DNA of 46,145 nt from Candidatus Falkowiibacteriota bacterium (GTDB lineage: Bacteria; Patescibacteriota; Patescibacteriia; XYB2-FULL-38-15), in assembly GCA_016214745.1 (NCBI GenBank), contig JACRNW010000011.1:1-46145 (forward strand), read 5' to 3'. Position 1 is the stretch's first letter. Each line of letters begins with the position of its first letter. This document shows, piece after piece, positions 29,850-37,588 of this stretch. The notes below the pieces were generated by a model. The model had not been told where the DNA came from, did no database searches, and was given only the letters and a program-made list of their open reading frames with translations. Both the position numbers and the translations under genes were made by a program.

Positions 29850-31292
29850 ATGTTCAAACTTTACAATTCGCTTACAAAACAAAAAGAAAATTTCAAGTCT
29901 CTGGCCGAAGAAAAAAACAAGAAAAAGTTGGTGACAATGTATACTTGCGGACCGACGGTTTATGATTATGTTCATATCGGAAACCTTCGGTCTTTTTTAG
30001 TTGCCGATTTGTTGCGGCGTTTTTTGGAATTTAAGGGTTACAAAGTTAAACACGTGATGAATATCACGGACGTCGGACATATGGTGGCTGATGCCGAAAC
30101 CGGAGAAGATAAAATGGAAGCCGCGGCGCGGCGCGAAAAAAAAGATCCCTGGCAGATCGCGGAATTTTTTACCAAAGCATTTTTTGCCGACATCAAGAGA
30201 ATGAATTTTTTGAAGGCCGACAAATATCCGAAAGCCACGGACCACATCAAAGAGATGATCAAAATTATTCTGAAGTTGATAAAAAACGGTTACGCCTATG
30301 AGGCCAATGGTTCGGTTTATTTTGATTTGTCAAAATTTTCCGATTGGGGAAAACTTTCAGGAAACAAACTTGAAGATTTAATCGCCGGCGCACGGGTAGA
30401 AATAAATCCTGAAAAAAAACATCCGTATGATTTTGCTTTATGGATAAAAAATCCGTCGCATATTATGCAATGGAATTCGCCGTGGGGAAAAGGTTATCCG
30501 GGCTGGCATATTGAATGTTCGGCAATGTCCATGAAATATTTGGGAGAGACGATTGACATTCATACCGGCGGCGAAGATAACAAATTTCCGCATCACGAAT
30601 CGGAAATCGCCCAATCGGAAGGCGCGACGGGCTGTCAGTTTGTTCGTTTTTGGCTGCACGTAAAACATTTGATGGTTGACGGCGAAAAAATGAGCAAGTC
30701 AAAAAATAATTTTTATACCCTCGGCCAAATTTTAGAAAAAGGTTATTCGCCGCGGGCGCTCCGGTATCTTTTGATTTCTTCGCATTACCGCGATTCGTTG
30801 AATTTTACTTTTGATGGGCTCGAGGCGGCAGAGACTGCCCTTCAGAGATTAGATGAGACTTGGACAAAAATTAGCGAAGCCGTTTCAGAAAATAAAAACG
30901 GCAAGGGAGAAAGTCTTGTCGCGGCGGCGGAAATAGCCGAAAAGGAGTTTGGAGCGGCGCTTGACGATGATTTAAATATTTCCGGGGCTTTCGCGGCTTT
31001 GTTTAATTTTATTAGGAAAATTAACGCCAAATTGACATCCGGAGTTTCTAAAAAAGAGTTAGTTGTTGCGAAAAAAGCGCTTCTTAAAATGGATGGCGTT
31101 TTGGGATTAGGATTTCAAAAAATAAAAGCGGAAAAAATATCCGAGCAAATAAAAAAACTGCTCGGCGAACGCGAGCAGGCGAGAAAAATTAAAGATTGGA
31201 AACGGGCGGATGAAGTACGCGCGGAAATTGAAAAGCTCGGTTACACGGTCCTAGACACGGCGGAAGGGCAAAAAGTTAAAACTAAAACCTAA
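29850..31292 (+). CDS. cysS: cysteinyl-tRNA synthetase
   Basis: 480 aa. Class I motifs: MYTCGPTVYDYVHIGNLRSF with HIGN at 42-45, GWHIECSAMSMKYLG and GGEDNKFPHHESEIAQSE (zinc and substrate region: C33, C223, H248/H249), and KMSKS at 280-284. The C-terminal helical bundle and the short end domain (ERARKIKDWKRADEVRAEIEKLGYTVLDT-type) are complete. It charges tRNA-Cys in the cytoplasm. It follows the surface-protein gene by 9 bases and is convergent with corA, with only one base between the two stops. Confidence 0.97.
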   Translation: MFKLYNSLTKQKENFKSLAEEKNKKKLVTMYTCGPTVYDYVHIGNLRSFLVADLLRRFLEFKGYKVKHVMNITDVGHMVADAETGEDKMEAAARREKKDPWQIAEFFTKAFFADIKRMNFLKADKYPKATDHIKEMIKIILKLIKNGYAYEANGSVYFDLSKFSDWGKLSGNKLEDLIAGARVEINPEKKHPYDFALWIKNPSHIMQWNSPWGKGYPGWHIECSAMSMKYLGETIDIHTGGEDNKFPHHESEIAQSEGATGCQFVRFWLHVKHLMVDGEKMSKSKNNFYTLGQILEKGYSPRALRYLLISSHYRDSLNFTFDGLEAAETALQRLDETWTKISEAVSENKNGKGESLVAAAEIAEKEFGAALDDDLNISGAFAALFNFIRKINAKLTSGVSKKELVVAKKALLKMDGVLGLGFQKIKAEKISEQIKKLLGEREQARKIKDWKRADEVRAEIEKLGYTVLDTAEGQKVKTKT

Positions 31293-31293
31293 T

Positions 31294-32205
31294 CTACAGC
31301 CATTTTTTCTTTTCAAAAAACCAGAGCAGGCCGAGGGCGCTGAAAAGCATTGAGGTGAGAATTATCCAAAAACCGTAAGGATGATTTGTTAAGGGCATGC
31401 CGAGCGTGTTCATTCCGAAAATCGCGGCCAAGAGCGTCAGCGGGAAAACAATCACGGAAAAGATGGTCAAGGTTTTCATTATTTCATTGATGCGGAAATC
31501 AATCAGAGACGCGTTGGTTTCGTGGAGGGCATCAATCGTGTCTTTGTAATTATCCAGAAGATCCCAAATTTCTTTGGTGTGGCTTACTAAATTTTCAAAA
31601 TAAATTTTCATTTTCTGAGTCGGGAAAAATTTCGGCGCTTCGGCGACGAGAGCTCGGATAACTTGTTTGTGCGGCTGCATTGCCTTTCGGAAATTAACAA
31701 TATTTGTTTTGATGCGAAGAATTTCCGTAATTGTTCCTTTTTCAAATTCGGATCGCAGTTTATTTTCCACGTTATCAATGTCAGTTGAAATGTGGACGAG
31801 CATGGGAAAACAAGACATTAGAAGTTCGTGAAGAATCTTGTGGAGCAGGTCGGTCGGATTCGCGCATTTTTCTTTTTTGCTCTGGCACGCGGAAAAAATT
31901 TCCCGGAGAGGAGCGAGTTCATTAGTATTTACCGTGACGAGTGTTTTTTTGGTAATAAAAAAATCCACTTCCGAAGCGTGGAGAATCCTGGTTTTTTTAT
32001 CAAAAACCGGGAAAAGCAAAATCATAAACAGATAATCCGGCCGGACCACCAATTTGGGCCGCTGAAGCGGCGGTAAACAATCTTTTAAATCAAGTTCGTG
32101 AAAACCGAATTTTTTTCCAAGATATTCAATTTCCTTTTCACCATTTTTAGTAACGTTTATCCAGGAAAATTTTGCAGTTCTAAATTCGCCGATAGTTTTT
32201 AACAT
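31294..32205 (-). CDS. corA: CorA-family divalent cation transporter
   Basis: 303 aa. N-terminal alpha/beta cytoplasmic domain (FRTAKFSWINVTKNGEKEIEYLGKKFGFHELDLKDCL; LFPVFDKKTRILHASEVDFFITKKTLVTVN), long stalk helices (LVSHTKEIWDLLDNYKDTIDALHETNASLIDFRINEIMKTLTIFSVI), and two C-terminal TM helices flanking the selectivity motif G264-M-N266 (FGMNTLGMP). The basic end KKKWL is typical. Pentameric Mg2+ (or Co2+/Ni2+) channel in the inner membrane. Divergent from the gene at 32302. Confidence 0.92.
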   Translation of the reverse strand: MLKTIGEFRTAKFSWINVTKNGEKEIEYLGKKFGFHELDLKDCLPPLQRPKLVVRPDYLFMILLFPVFDKKTRILHASEVDFFITKKTLVTVNTNELAPLREIFSACQSKKEKCANPTDLLHKILHELLMSCFPMLVHISTDIDNVENKLRSEFEKGTITEILRIKTNIVNFRKAMQPHKQVIRALVAEAPKFFPTQKMKIYFENLVSHTKEIWDLLDNYKDTIDALHETNASLIDFRINEIMKTLTIFSVIVFPLTLLAAIFGMNTLGMPLTNHPYGFWIILTSMLFSALGLLWFFEKKKWL

Positions 32206-32256
32206 ATTCCTCCTAAAGTTATCAACAACTTCATTTTAGCATAAATTTTCAAAATG

Positions 32257-32265
32257 TGATACAAT
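32257..32265 (+). promoter_or_regulatory. extended -10 for the 32302 gene
   Basis: TGA-TACAAT (32257-32265), 37 bases before the ATG, with no good -35 box. It lies in the divergent spacer to corA. Confidence 0.45.
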
Positions 32266-32301
32266 TCTTAAATTGAAGTTGCAGTTTTAATCAAAAAATA
32301 A

Positions 32302-32790
32302 ATGGATATAAAAGATAAAATAGAAAAAATCGGCGGACTGGAAGGCGCGGTTCCGGAGCATGAACGTCCGGCAATGCCTGAAAAAAAAGTTGAAGTGGAA
32401 AAACCGCCGATGCCGGAGTGGAAAAAAACCATTCCGACCGAAGAGGAGGCCGGAAAAAAGCCGCTCGTTGCCGCCGTAGTTCATCCGATTACGGAAAAGC
32501 CGGCAAAAAGCGAAACTTTGGTTAAAATTGAAAAAATTTTGGAAGAAGATCTTGAAGCATTTTATTTTTCCATGCCGCCCGAAGCGCGTTTGACTTTTAA
32601 GGCGAAGGGCGAGGAGACGGCTTCAAAAATAGAAAAGATGGTTGAAACGGGAAAAGTCATTGCCCGAAAAATTTTAAAACTGCTGCGCGTTTGGCTGAAA
32701 TTAATTCCCGGAGTGAATAAATTTTTTCTGGAGCAGGAAGCAAAAATTAAAACTGACGAAATAGTTTCTTTGGCGGAAAAGAAAAAATAA
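32302..32790 (+). CDS. conserved hypothetical protein, 162 aa
   Basis: The N-terminal half is low-complexity and Pro/Glu/Lys-rich (VPEHERPAMPEKKVEVEKPPMPEWKKTIP) and probably disordered. The second half is a helical domain (TLVKIEKILEEDLEAFYFSMPPEARLTFKAKGEETASKIEKMV; VIARKILKLLRVWLKLIPGVNKFFLEQEAKIKTDEIVSLAEKKK). The last 50 residues recur in Patescibacterial proteins encoded next to the VirD4/HerA-like ATPase, as here. No TM segment. Function unknown; a soluble partner of the ATPase is the contextual guess. The 110-bp derivative of the GxxExxY element starts one base after its stop. Confidence 0.75.
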   Translation: MDIKDKIEKIGGLEGAVPEHERPAMPEKKVEVEKPPMPEWKKTIPTEEEAGKKPLVAAVVHPITEKPAKSETLVKIEKILEEDLEAFYFSMPPEARLTFKAKGEETASKIEKMVETGKVIARKILKLLRVWLKLIPGVNKFFLEQEAKIKTDEIVSLAEKKK

Positions 32791-32791
32791 T

Positions 32792-32901
32792 CTACAAATT
32801 ACAAATTTAGTACAAATATACAAATCCTTGCTAACACGTTAATTTAATAGAAACACACTCCACCACTATTTGTATATTTGTAAATGATTCGTAATTTGTA
32901 G
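32792..32901. mobile_element. 110-bp geneless derivative of the GxxExxY element
   Basis: The left end (CTACAAATTACAAATTTAGT...) matches the right end of the 12382-12859 element, and the right end (reverse complement CTACAAATTACGAATCATTT...) matches its left end, each at 35 of 36 bases. It is thus an inverted, internally deleted copy of MITE type. Like the full element it starts one base after a TAA stop. Confidence 0.75.
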
Positions 32902-32907
32902 TCATTT

Positions 32908-35577
32908 ATGGAGGATTTGGAGAAAAAAAATTGGCAAAAAATTAAAAGATGGCTTCCGGGGACCACGCTCGCTGCGATTTTTGTTTTTTCTTTATACCAA
33001 ATTGCTATACCGGTGGGGGAGATTCCTCCGGAAGTCGGGAGTTTTGCCGAGAGTCCGATCGGGATTATGATTTTTACTTTAGCCGCGATTTTTTTAGGAT
33101 CGTGGTTTTTAATTTATTTGCTCAGAAGATTTTTGCATCATCGGACAAAAATGTCCACCTCTTTTCAAAATGTTGTTTTGCTCGTGACCGTGCCGAAAGA
33201 ATCTGCGGAAAGAGCCCAAGCTCAGGAAAAGAGAGAGATTACGGTTCAGACGATTCAAGAAGGAATTGCCACGGCCGAAGCGCTTTTTGCTTCAATTGGC
33301 GGATTGAAGGCGCAAAAGGGAATCGGCGCTTGGCTTACCGGGCGGACAGATTATCTTTCTTTTGAAATTATCGCCGACAAAGGGATGATTTCTTTTTACG
33401 TGGCCATGCCCAAATATTTGCAGGAATACGTGGAGCAGCAGATTAGGGCAAATTATCACGAAGCTTTTATTGAAGAAATCAAAGATTACAACATTTTCAC
33501 GCCGACGGGTGATATCCGCGGCGCTTATCTGACATTCCGCCGGCCGCATTTTTTTCCGATAAAAACTTATAAAAAAATGGAGACAGATCCCCTGAACGGT
33601 TTGACGAATGTTCTGTCAAAACTCGAAAAGAATGAAGGTGCGGCGATTCAATTTGTTCTGCGTTCGGCGCGCAAAGAATGGCGGCGGCCGGGAATAAAAA
33701 TCGCCCAGGAAATGCAACAGGGCAAAAAATTTGATGAAGCGATGAGGTCGGTCAGCGGAAATATTTTTATGAAAGTTTTAAGCGAACTCGGGAAGGCGTT
33801 TGCCGGAGGCGGAAAAAAGAAGCCCGAAGATCAGATTGCAAAACCTCAGCCGGAAATTTATCGCCTTTCGCCGATGGAAGAGGAGATGGTTAAAGGCCTT
33901 GAAGAAAAGGCGAGCAAGGCCGGGGTTGACGTAAATATCCGGATAGTTTCGTCTTCGCCGAATAGCGCGCGGGCAAAAATGAATTTGGATAACATCACGA
34001 ACGCTTTTTCCCAATATAATATTTATCAATACGGTAACAGTTTTGTTCGGACGGCGCCGGGCGGACGGGCGCTGAAGAGGCTGGTCAAAAATTTTATTCA
34101 TCGGGGTTTTTATGAAAAGAAAAAAGTAGTTTTAAATTCAGAAGAAGTGGCGAGTTTATTTCATTTTCCATCGCCGTGGACTGAAGCGCCAAACATCCGA
34201 TGGCTCTTGGCGAAAAAAGCGGCGCCGCCGGTTAATATGCCGAAAGAGGGGCTGACTCTCGGGAAATCAACTTATCGCGGCGTGGAAACTTTAGTCAAAA
34301 TTAAAAGGGAAGACCGCCGCCGTCATGTTTATATCATTGGTAAGTCCGGTGTCGGTAAATCCGTTTTGCTCGCCAACATGGCCAAGCAAGATATTCAAAA
34401 TGGTGAAGGCGTGGCTGTGGTTGATCCGCACGGCGATTTGATTGAAGATATTTTGACCGGCGTGCCAAAAGAAAGATTAGACGATGTGATTGTTTTTGAT
34501 CCGTCCGACGCCGAGCGGCCGATTGGTTTGAATATGCTTGAAGCCAAGGATGAGTCGCAAAAAGATTTTGCCGTTCAGGAAATGATCGCGATTTTTTACA
34601 AATTATTTCCGCCGGAAATGATCGGTCCGATGTTTGAACATAATATGAGAAACGTGATGCTGACTCTGATGTCCGATCTCCAAAATCCCGGGACGATTGC
34701 GGAAATTCCGAGAATGTTTTCCGATAATGATTTTCAAAAATCGTGGGTGGCGAAAGTTAAAGATCCGGTGGTCCGCGCTTTTTGGGAAAAAGAAATGGCC
34801 AAGACATCAGAGTTTCATAAATCAGAAATGTTGGGCTATTTGATTTCTAAAGTCGGCCGATTTGTGGAAAATGAAATGATGAGAAATATTATCGGCCAAG
34901 CGCATTCCGGTTTTGATTTCCGTGAGATTATGGATAAGAAGAAAATTTTGCTTGTAAATTTGGCAAAGGGCAGAACGGGCGAAGTGAACAGCGAACTTTT
35001 AGGTTTGATTATAGTTTCAAAACTTCAGATGGCGGCGATGAGCCGGGCCGAACTTCCGGAAGCCGAGCGTCATGATTTTTATTTATATATTGATGAGTTT
35101 CAAAATTTTATCACCGACAGCATCGCCACGATTTTATCCGAGGCGAGAAAATATCGGTTGTGCCTTACGATTGCCCATCAATACGTCGGGCAATTGGTAA
35201 AAAATAATGACACGAAAATTCGCGACGCGGTTTTTGGCAACGCCGGGACGATGGTGGCTTTTAGAATCGGAGTTGATGACGTGGAAACAATTGCCAAAGA
35301 ATTTGCGCCGACGGTTAACGAGTATGATTTATTGAACGTGGAAAAATACACGGCTTATATCAAACTTTTGATTGATAATGCCGCTTCAAAGGCGTTTAAT
35401 ATGCAAACTCTCGCGCCGCAAAAAGGCGACGCGGAATTAGCGCAAGCGTTAAAGCAACTCGCCAGATTAAAGTACGGCCGCGACAAGACAATCGTGGAAG
35501 CGGAAATTTCAGAGCGGACGCAGCTTGGAACTCCGGCGAGCGTGGCCGGGCCGATGGCGGGGGAACGGAGTTTGTAA
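32908..35577 (+). CDS. type IV secretion / HerA-VirD4-like DNA-translocating ATPase
   Basis: 889 aa. Two N-terminal hydrophobic segments (about 19-35 and 50-73) anchor it. A large middle domain (90-450) is followed by the motor: Walker A IGKSGVGKSVLLANM (G478-S485), AVVDPHGDLIEDIL, VIVFDPSDAERPIGLNML, and Walker B LYIDEFQNFI (D729, E730), then ARKYRLCLTIAHQYVGQL and FGNAGTMVAFRIG, all typical of the conjugative coupling or HerA class. Two conserved hypothetical genes flank it. Possible roles are DNA uptake or export, or a conjugation remnant. No relaxase or pilus genes are in the window, so a stand-alone translocase is more likely. Confidence 0.85.
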   Translation: MEDLEKKNWQKIKRWLPGTTLAAIFVFSLYQIAIPVGEIPPEVGSFAESPIGIMIFTLAAIFLGSWFLIYLLRRFLHHRTKMSTSFQNVVLLVTVPKESAERAQAQEKREITVQTIQEGIATAEALFASIGGLKAQKGIGAWLTGRTDYLSFEIIADKGMISFYVAMPKYLQEYVEQQIRANYHEAFIEEIKDYNIFTPTGDIRGAYLTFRRPHFFPIKTYKKMETDPLNGLTNVLSKLEKNEGAAIQFVLRSARKEWRRPGIKIAQEMQQGKKFDEAMRSVSGNIFMKVLSELGKAFAGGGKKKPEDQIAKPQPEIYRLSPMEEEMVKGLEEKASKAGVDVNIRIVSSSPNSARAKMNLDNITNAFSQYNIYQYGNSFVRTAPGGRALKRLVKNFIHRGFYEKKKVVLNSEEVASLFHFPSPWTEAPNIRWLLAKKAAPPVNMPKEGLTLGKSTYRGVETLVKIKREDRRRHVYIIGKSGVGKSVLLANMAKQDIQNGEGVAVVDPHGDLIEDILTGVPKERLDDVIVFDPSDAERPIGLNMLEAKDESQKDFAVQEMIAIFYKLFPPEMIGPMFEHNMRNVMLTLMSDLQNPGTIAEIPRMFSDNDFQKSWVAKVKDPVVRAFWEKEMAKTSEFHKSEMLGYLISKVGRFVENEMMRNIIGQAHSGFDFREIMDKKKILLVNLAKGRTGEVNSELLGLIIVSKLQMAAMSRAELPEAERHDFYLYIDEFQNFITDSIATILSEARKYRLCLTIAHQYVGQLVKNNDTKIRDAVFGNAGTMVAFRIGVDDVETIAKEFAPTVNEYDLLNVEKYTAYIKLLIDNAASKAFNMQTLAPQKGDAELAQALKQLARLKYGRDKTIVEAEISERTQLGTPASVAGPMAGERSL

Positions 35578-35618
35578 ATTTAAAATTTAAAAATGAAAAT
35601 TTAAAAACTAAAAAAAAT

Positions 35619-36374
35619 ATGGACGAACAAAATCAAAATCAAATTAATTTTCCCGAGTTGAACGATTTAATGGAACAGCCGGCAGTTGCGTCGATTGACG
35701 CGGTGCCGACCGAAGTGACGCCAAAAATTCACGAAGCAACGATGAAGACTGAACTTAAAGATTTGGAAATTTCTTTCAATTTTGAAAAAATAGAACTGAT
35801 TAAAAAAATTGTTCAGGAAACGCAGAATAATTTACGCCGCATCAGCTGTCTCTTGGGCGAGGACGCGCCGAAGTTTGAAGAAAAAATTAAACAGAGTTTT
35901 CTGGAGTCTGACATTGCCGCCGCACCTTCCGTCGCGCCGATGTTTCAGGGGTTAAAAACTGTCTCTCAGCCGGATGTCGCCTACGGCGAATCTGGCGAGC
36001 GGATTATGGAAGGAGTTTTTAACGGCCAAAATATGATCGGCGCCGATGGCAAAGAATATCTTGTGCCATCCAACTACGCTTCAAAATCAAAATTAGTGGA
36101 AGGAGATATTTTAAAATTAACTATCAATGCCCGCGGCAATTTTCTTTTCAAACAAATCGGGCCGATGGAGCGGAACCGCGTGATTGGCGCGCTTGAGGAA
36201 TCAGAATCAGGCGGCTGGACAGTCGCGGCCGCTGGGAAAAAGTGGCGGGTTTTAACCGCGCCGGTGACATATTTTAAAGGTGAAGCGGGGGATGAGGCCG
36301 TGGTTTTAATCCCCAAAAATACGCCGTCAAAATGGGCGGCGGTGGAGAATGTGATTAAGCGGGTAGAGGAGTAG
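35619..36374 (+). CDS. conserved hypothetical protein, 251 aa
   Basis: The N-terminus is acidic and disordered, followed by a coiled-coil-like helix (MKTELKDLEISFNFEKIELIKKIVQETQNNLRRISCLLGE, about 42-84). Then comes a beta-rich domain (ERIMEGVFNGQNMIGADGKEYLVPSNYASKSKLVEGDILKLTI; FLFKQIGPMERNRVIGALEE) and a second beta unit (WTVAAAGKKWRVLTAPVTYFKGEAGDEAVVLIPKNTPSKWAAVENVIKR). This two-domain protein is conserved in Patescibacteria. The beta parts look OB-like or Tudor-like, so nucleic-acid binding is possible but unproven. It lies 41 bases after the ATPase gene and ends in a terminator. Confidence 0.75.
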   Translation: MDEQNQNQINFPELNDLMEQPAVASIDAVPTEVTPKIHEATMKTELKDLEISFNFEKIELIKKIVQETQNNLRRISCLLGEDAPKFEEKIKQSFLESDIAAAPSVAPMFQGLKTVSQPDVAYGESGERIMEGVFNGQNMIGADGKEYLVPSNYASKSKLVEGDILKLTINARGNFLFKQIGPMERNRVIGALEESESGGWTVAAAGKKWRVLTAPVTYFKGEAGDEAVVLIPKNTPSKWAAVENVIKRVEE

Positions 36375-36417
36375 ATTTAAGATTAAAGATTTAAGATTTT
36401 ATTAAGATTTTATAAAG

Positions 36418-36450
36418 AAGGTTGTTCTGCCAAGAACAGCCTTTTGTTTT
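36418..36450 (+). terminator. terminator after the 251-aa gene
   Basis: AAGGTTGTTCT pairs with AGAACAGCCTT around GCCA, then a T-rich tail. Confidence 0.75.
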
Positions 36451-36454
36451 TAAT

Positions 36455-36545
36455 TTCCCCTCTTAAGATAAGAGGGGATTAAGGGGAGTCATAAACTTGA
36501 AAAAACAATCTGGAGTCCACCCTTTAGGGTGAGACAGTCTCTGGC
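36455..36545. repeat. repeat fragments upstream of the GC-rich cassette
   Basis: 36455-36495 carries CCCCTCTTAAGATAAGAGGG and AAGGGGAGTCATAA, an inverted piece of the long repeat family at 18391/37353. 36520-36545 has CACCCTTTAGGGTG and CTGGCTAAAGCCAG, like the small hairpins in the hrcA leader and near 14481. Confidence 0.6.
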
Positions 36546-36574
36546 TAAAGCCAGGACTCCGTTGTTAGGGTTGC

Positions 36575-36603
36575 TTGACATTTCGGTGAAATTATTTTAT
36601 ACT
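36575..36603 (+). promoter_or_regulatory. consensus promoter of a GC-rich cassette
   Basis: TTGACA (36575-36580), a 17-base spacer and TATACT (36598-36603). A 120-base leader follows, opening with the hairpin GGCTGGAAA-CGG-TTTCTGGCC. Confidence 0.85.
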
Positions 36604-36728
36604 ACAATGTTGGCTGGAAACGGTTTCTGGCCACGACAAACCGCGCCCATCCGGTTCGGTGGGTATAGACGGCACCCAATGATCCGACAGAAGTCGTGGT
36701 CCTCTTGGAATGCCAAAGGAGGAATGCC

Positions 36729-37262
36729 ATGGCAAAGGTGTCTCAGAGACAGGACAAGACCCAGCGAAGGATCATTGGTCGCCGGAGAATTCTCCGCGAC
36801 ATCGTGGAGGCTCTCAATACCGGCAGAGTGACAGAAGAGCAGCTTCGTAGAGCGCTATTCCAGTCACTCCTCGCCGCCTGCCAGCAGAACTTGGTCAAAC
36901 CCGACTTCAACGGAGAGCACTATCCTCTAGAGCCTGTGACGCTCGACGAGCACGAGTGGGAAGTTGCGGAGTACCATTTCAAGGACGTGATCTCAGATGA
37001 GCGGGCCTTTGCCAAACTTAAGGCAATGGGCTACCGGCTATGCGGCGTGCGCCGGGCCATGGAGTTCATCGCGGTTCATCCCGACCTCCAGCTCGACCAT
37101 CCTCTCGTGGTCACCGCCCGTTGGCAGAGCTCGGACGACCACCGGTATGTACCGATCTTCCACCGGGCTCGCGAAGTTGGGCGCTACCTCTATCTGGACC
37201 GCCTTCCGCGTGACTTCGACCCGAACTTCGGGTGGCTCCTCCTAAGGAAGCGCGTCGCCTAG
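36729..37262 (+). CDS. orphan protein of a GC-rich cassette (177 aa)
   Basis: The ATG at 36729 is chosen because GGAGGAATGCC places a full Shine-Dalgarno at the right distance. The protein is soluble. A basic, helical N-terminus (SQRQDKTQRRIIGRRRILRD, then IVEALNTGRVTEEQLRRALF) is followed by a mixed domain (LDEHEWEVAEYHFKDVISD; LKAMGYRLCGVRRAMEFIAV; LDHPLVVTARW) and a Trp/Arg-rich end (LPRDFDPNFGWLLLRKRVA). Composition and length look like a real protein, but I recognise no family. GC content, codon use and ribosome site differ sharply from the neighbours, and it has its own promoter and terminator. Proteins of this kind occur as orphans in Patescibacterial genomes. Confidence 0.75.
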   Translation: MAKVSQRQDKTQRRIIGRRRILRDIVEALNTGRVTEEQLRRALFQSLLAACQQNLVKPDFNGEHYPLEPVTLDEHEWEVAEYHFKDVISDERAFAKLKAMGYRLCGVRRAMEFIAVHPDLQLDHPLVVTARWQSSDDHRYVPIFHRAREVGRYLYLDRLPRDFDPNFGWLLLRKRVA

Positions 37263-37304
37263 CAGCGGACAGGATGATTCCCGCCTAATTGGCGGACAAG
37301 CTTT

Positions 37305-37351
37305 GACCCTCGGATTTTGTGCTTCGGCATAAAGTTCGGGGGTCGTTTTTA
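37305..37351 (+). terminator. terminator of the 36729 cassette
   Basis: GACCCTCG (37305-37312) pairs with CGGGGGTC (37337-37344) around an inner GTGC-TTCG-GCAT hairpin, then T5. Confidence 0.8.
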
Positions 37352-37352
37352 T

Positions 37353-37560
37353 TTCTCCCCTTAAGGTAAGGGGAGATCAAGAGGGGTTATGAGCGGTGGA
37401 TTTAGTGGCACGGTTCATAACGCCCCCGCCCGCCACGCAAGCCAGCCCCGCCTGCAACGCTATGCTTGCATTAGCGGGCAGGTTGCTGGCGGCAAGTAAA
37501 ACTAGTTATGGCCTGAGCTTGTCGAAGGCCCTTCGACTTCGCTACGCTCCGCTCAGGGAA
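37353..37560. repeat. second copy of the long repeat plus the CTGAGCTTGTCGAAGG repeat
   Basis: 37353-37491 is nearly identical to 18391-18530 but lacks the right half of that repeat. It passes into 37508-37560, which carries GGCCTGAGCTTGTCGAAGG and CCTTCGACTTCGCTACGCTC and is related to 15661-15719. This fills the gap between the GC-rich cassette and dnaX; no gene is seen. Confidence 0.8.
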
Positions 37561-37588
37561 TAAAAATTTTGAATTTTGATTTATTAAA

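Noticed and set aside
36529-36831. 100-codon frame in the leader of the 36729 gene
   Set aside because: It starts before the promoter and lacks a ribosome site; the GGAGG site and downstream frame favour the 36729 start.
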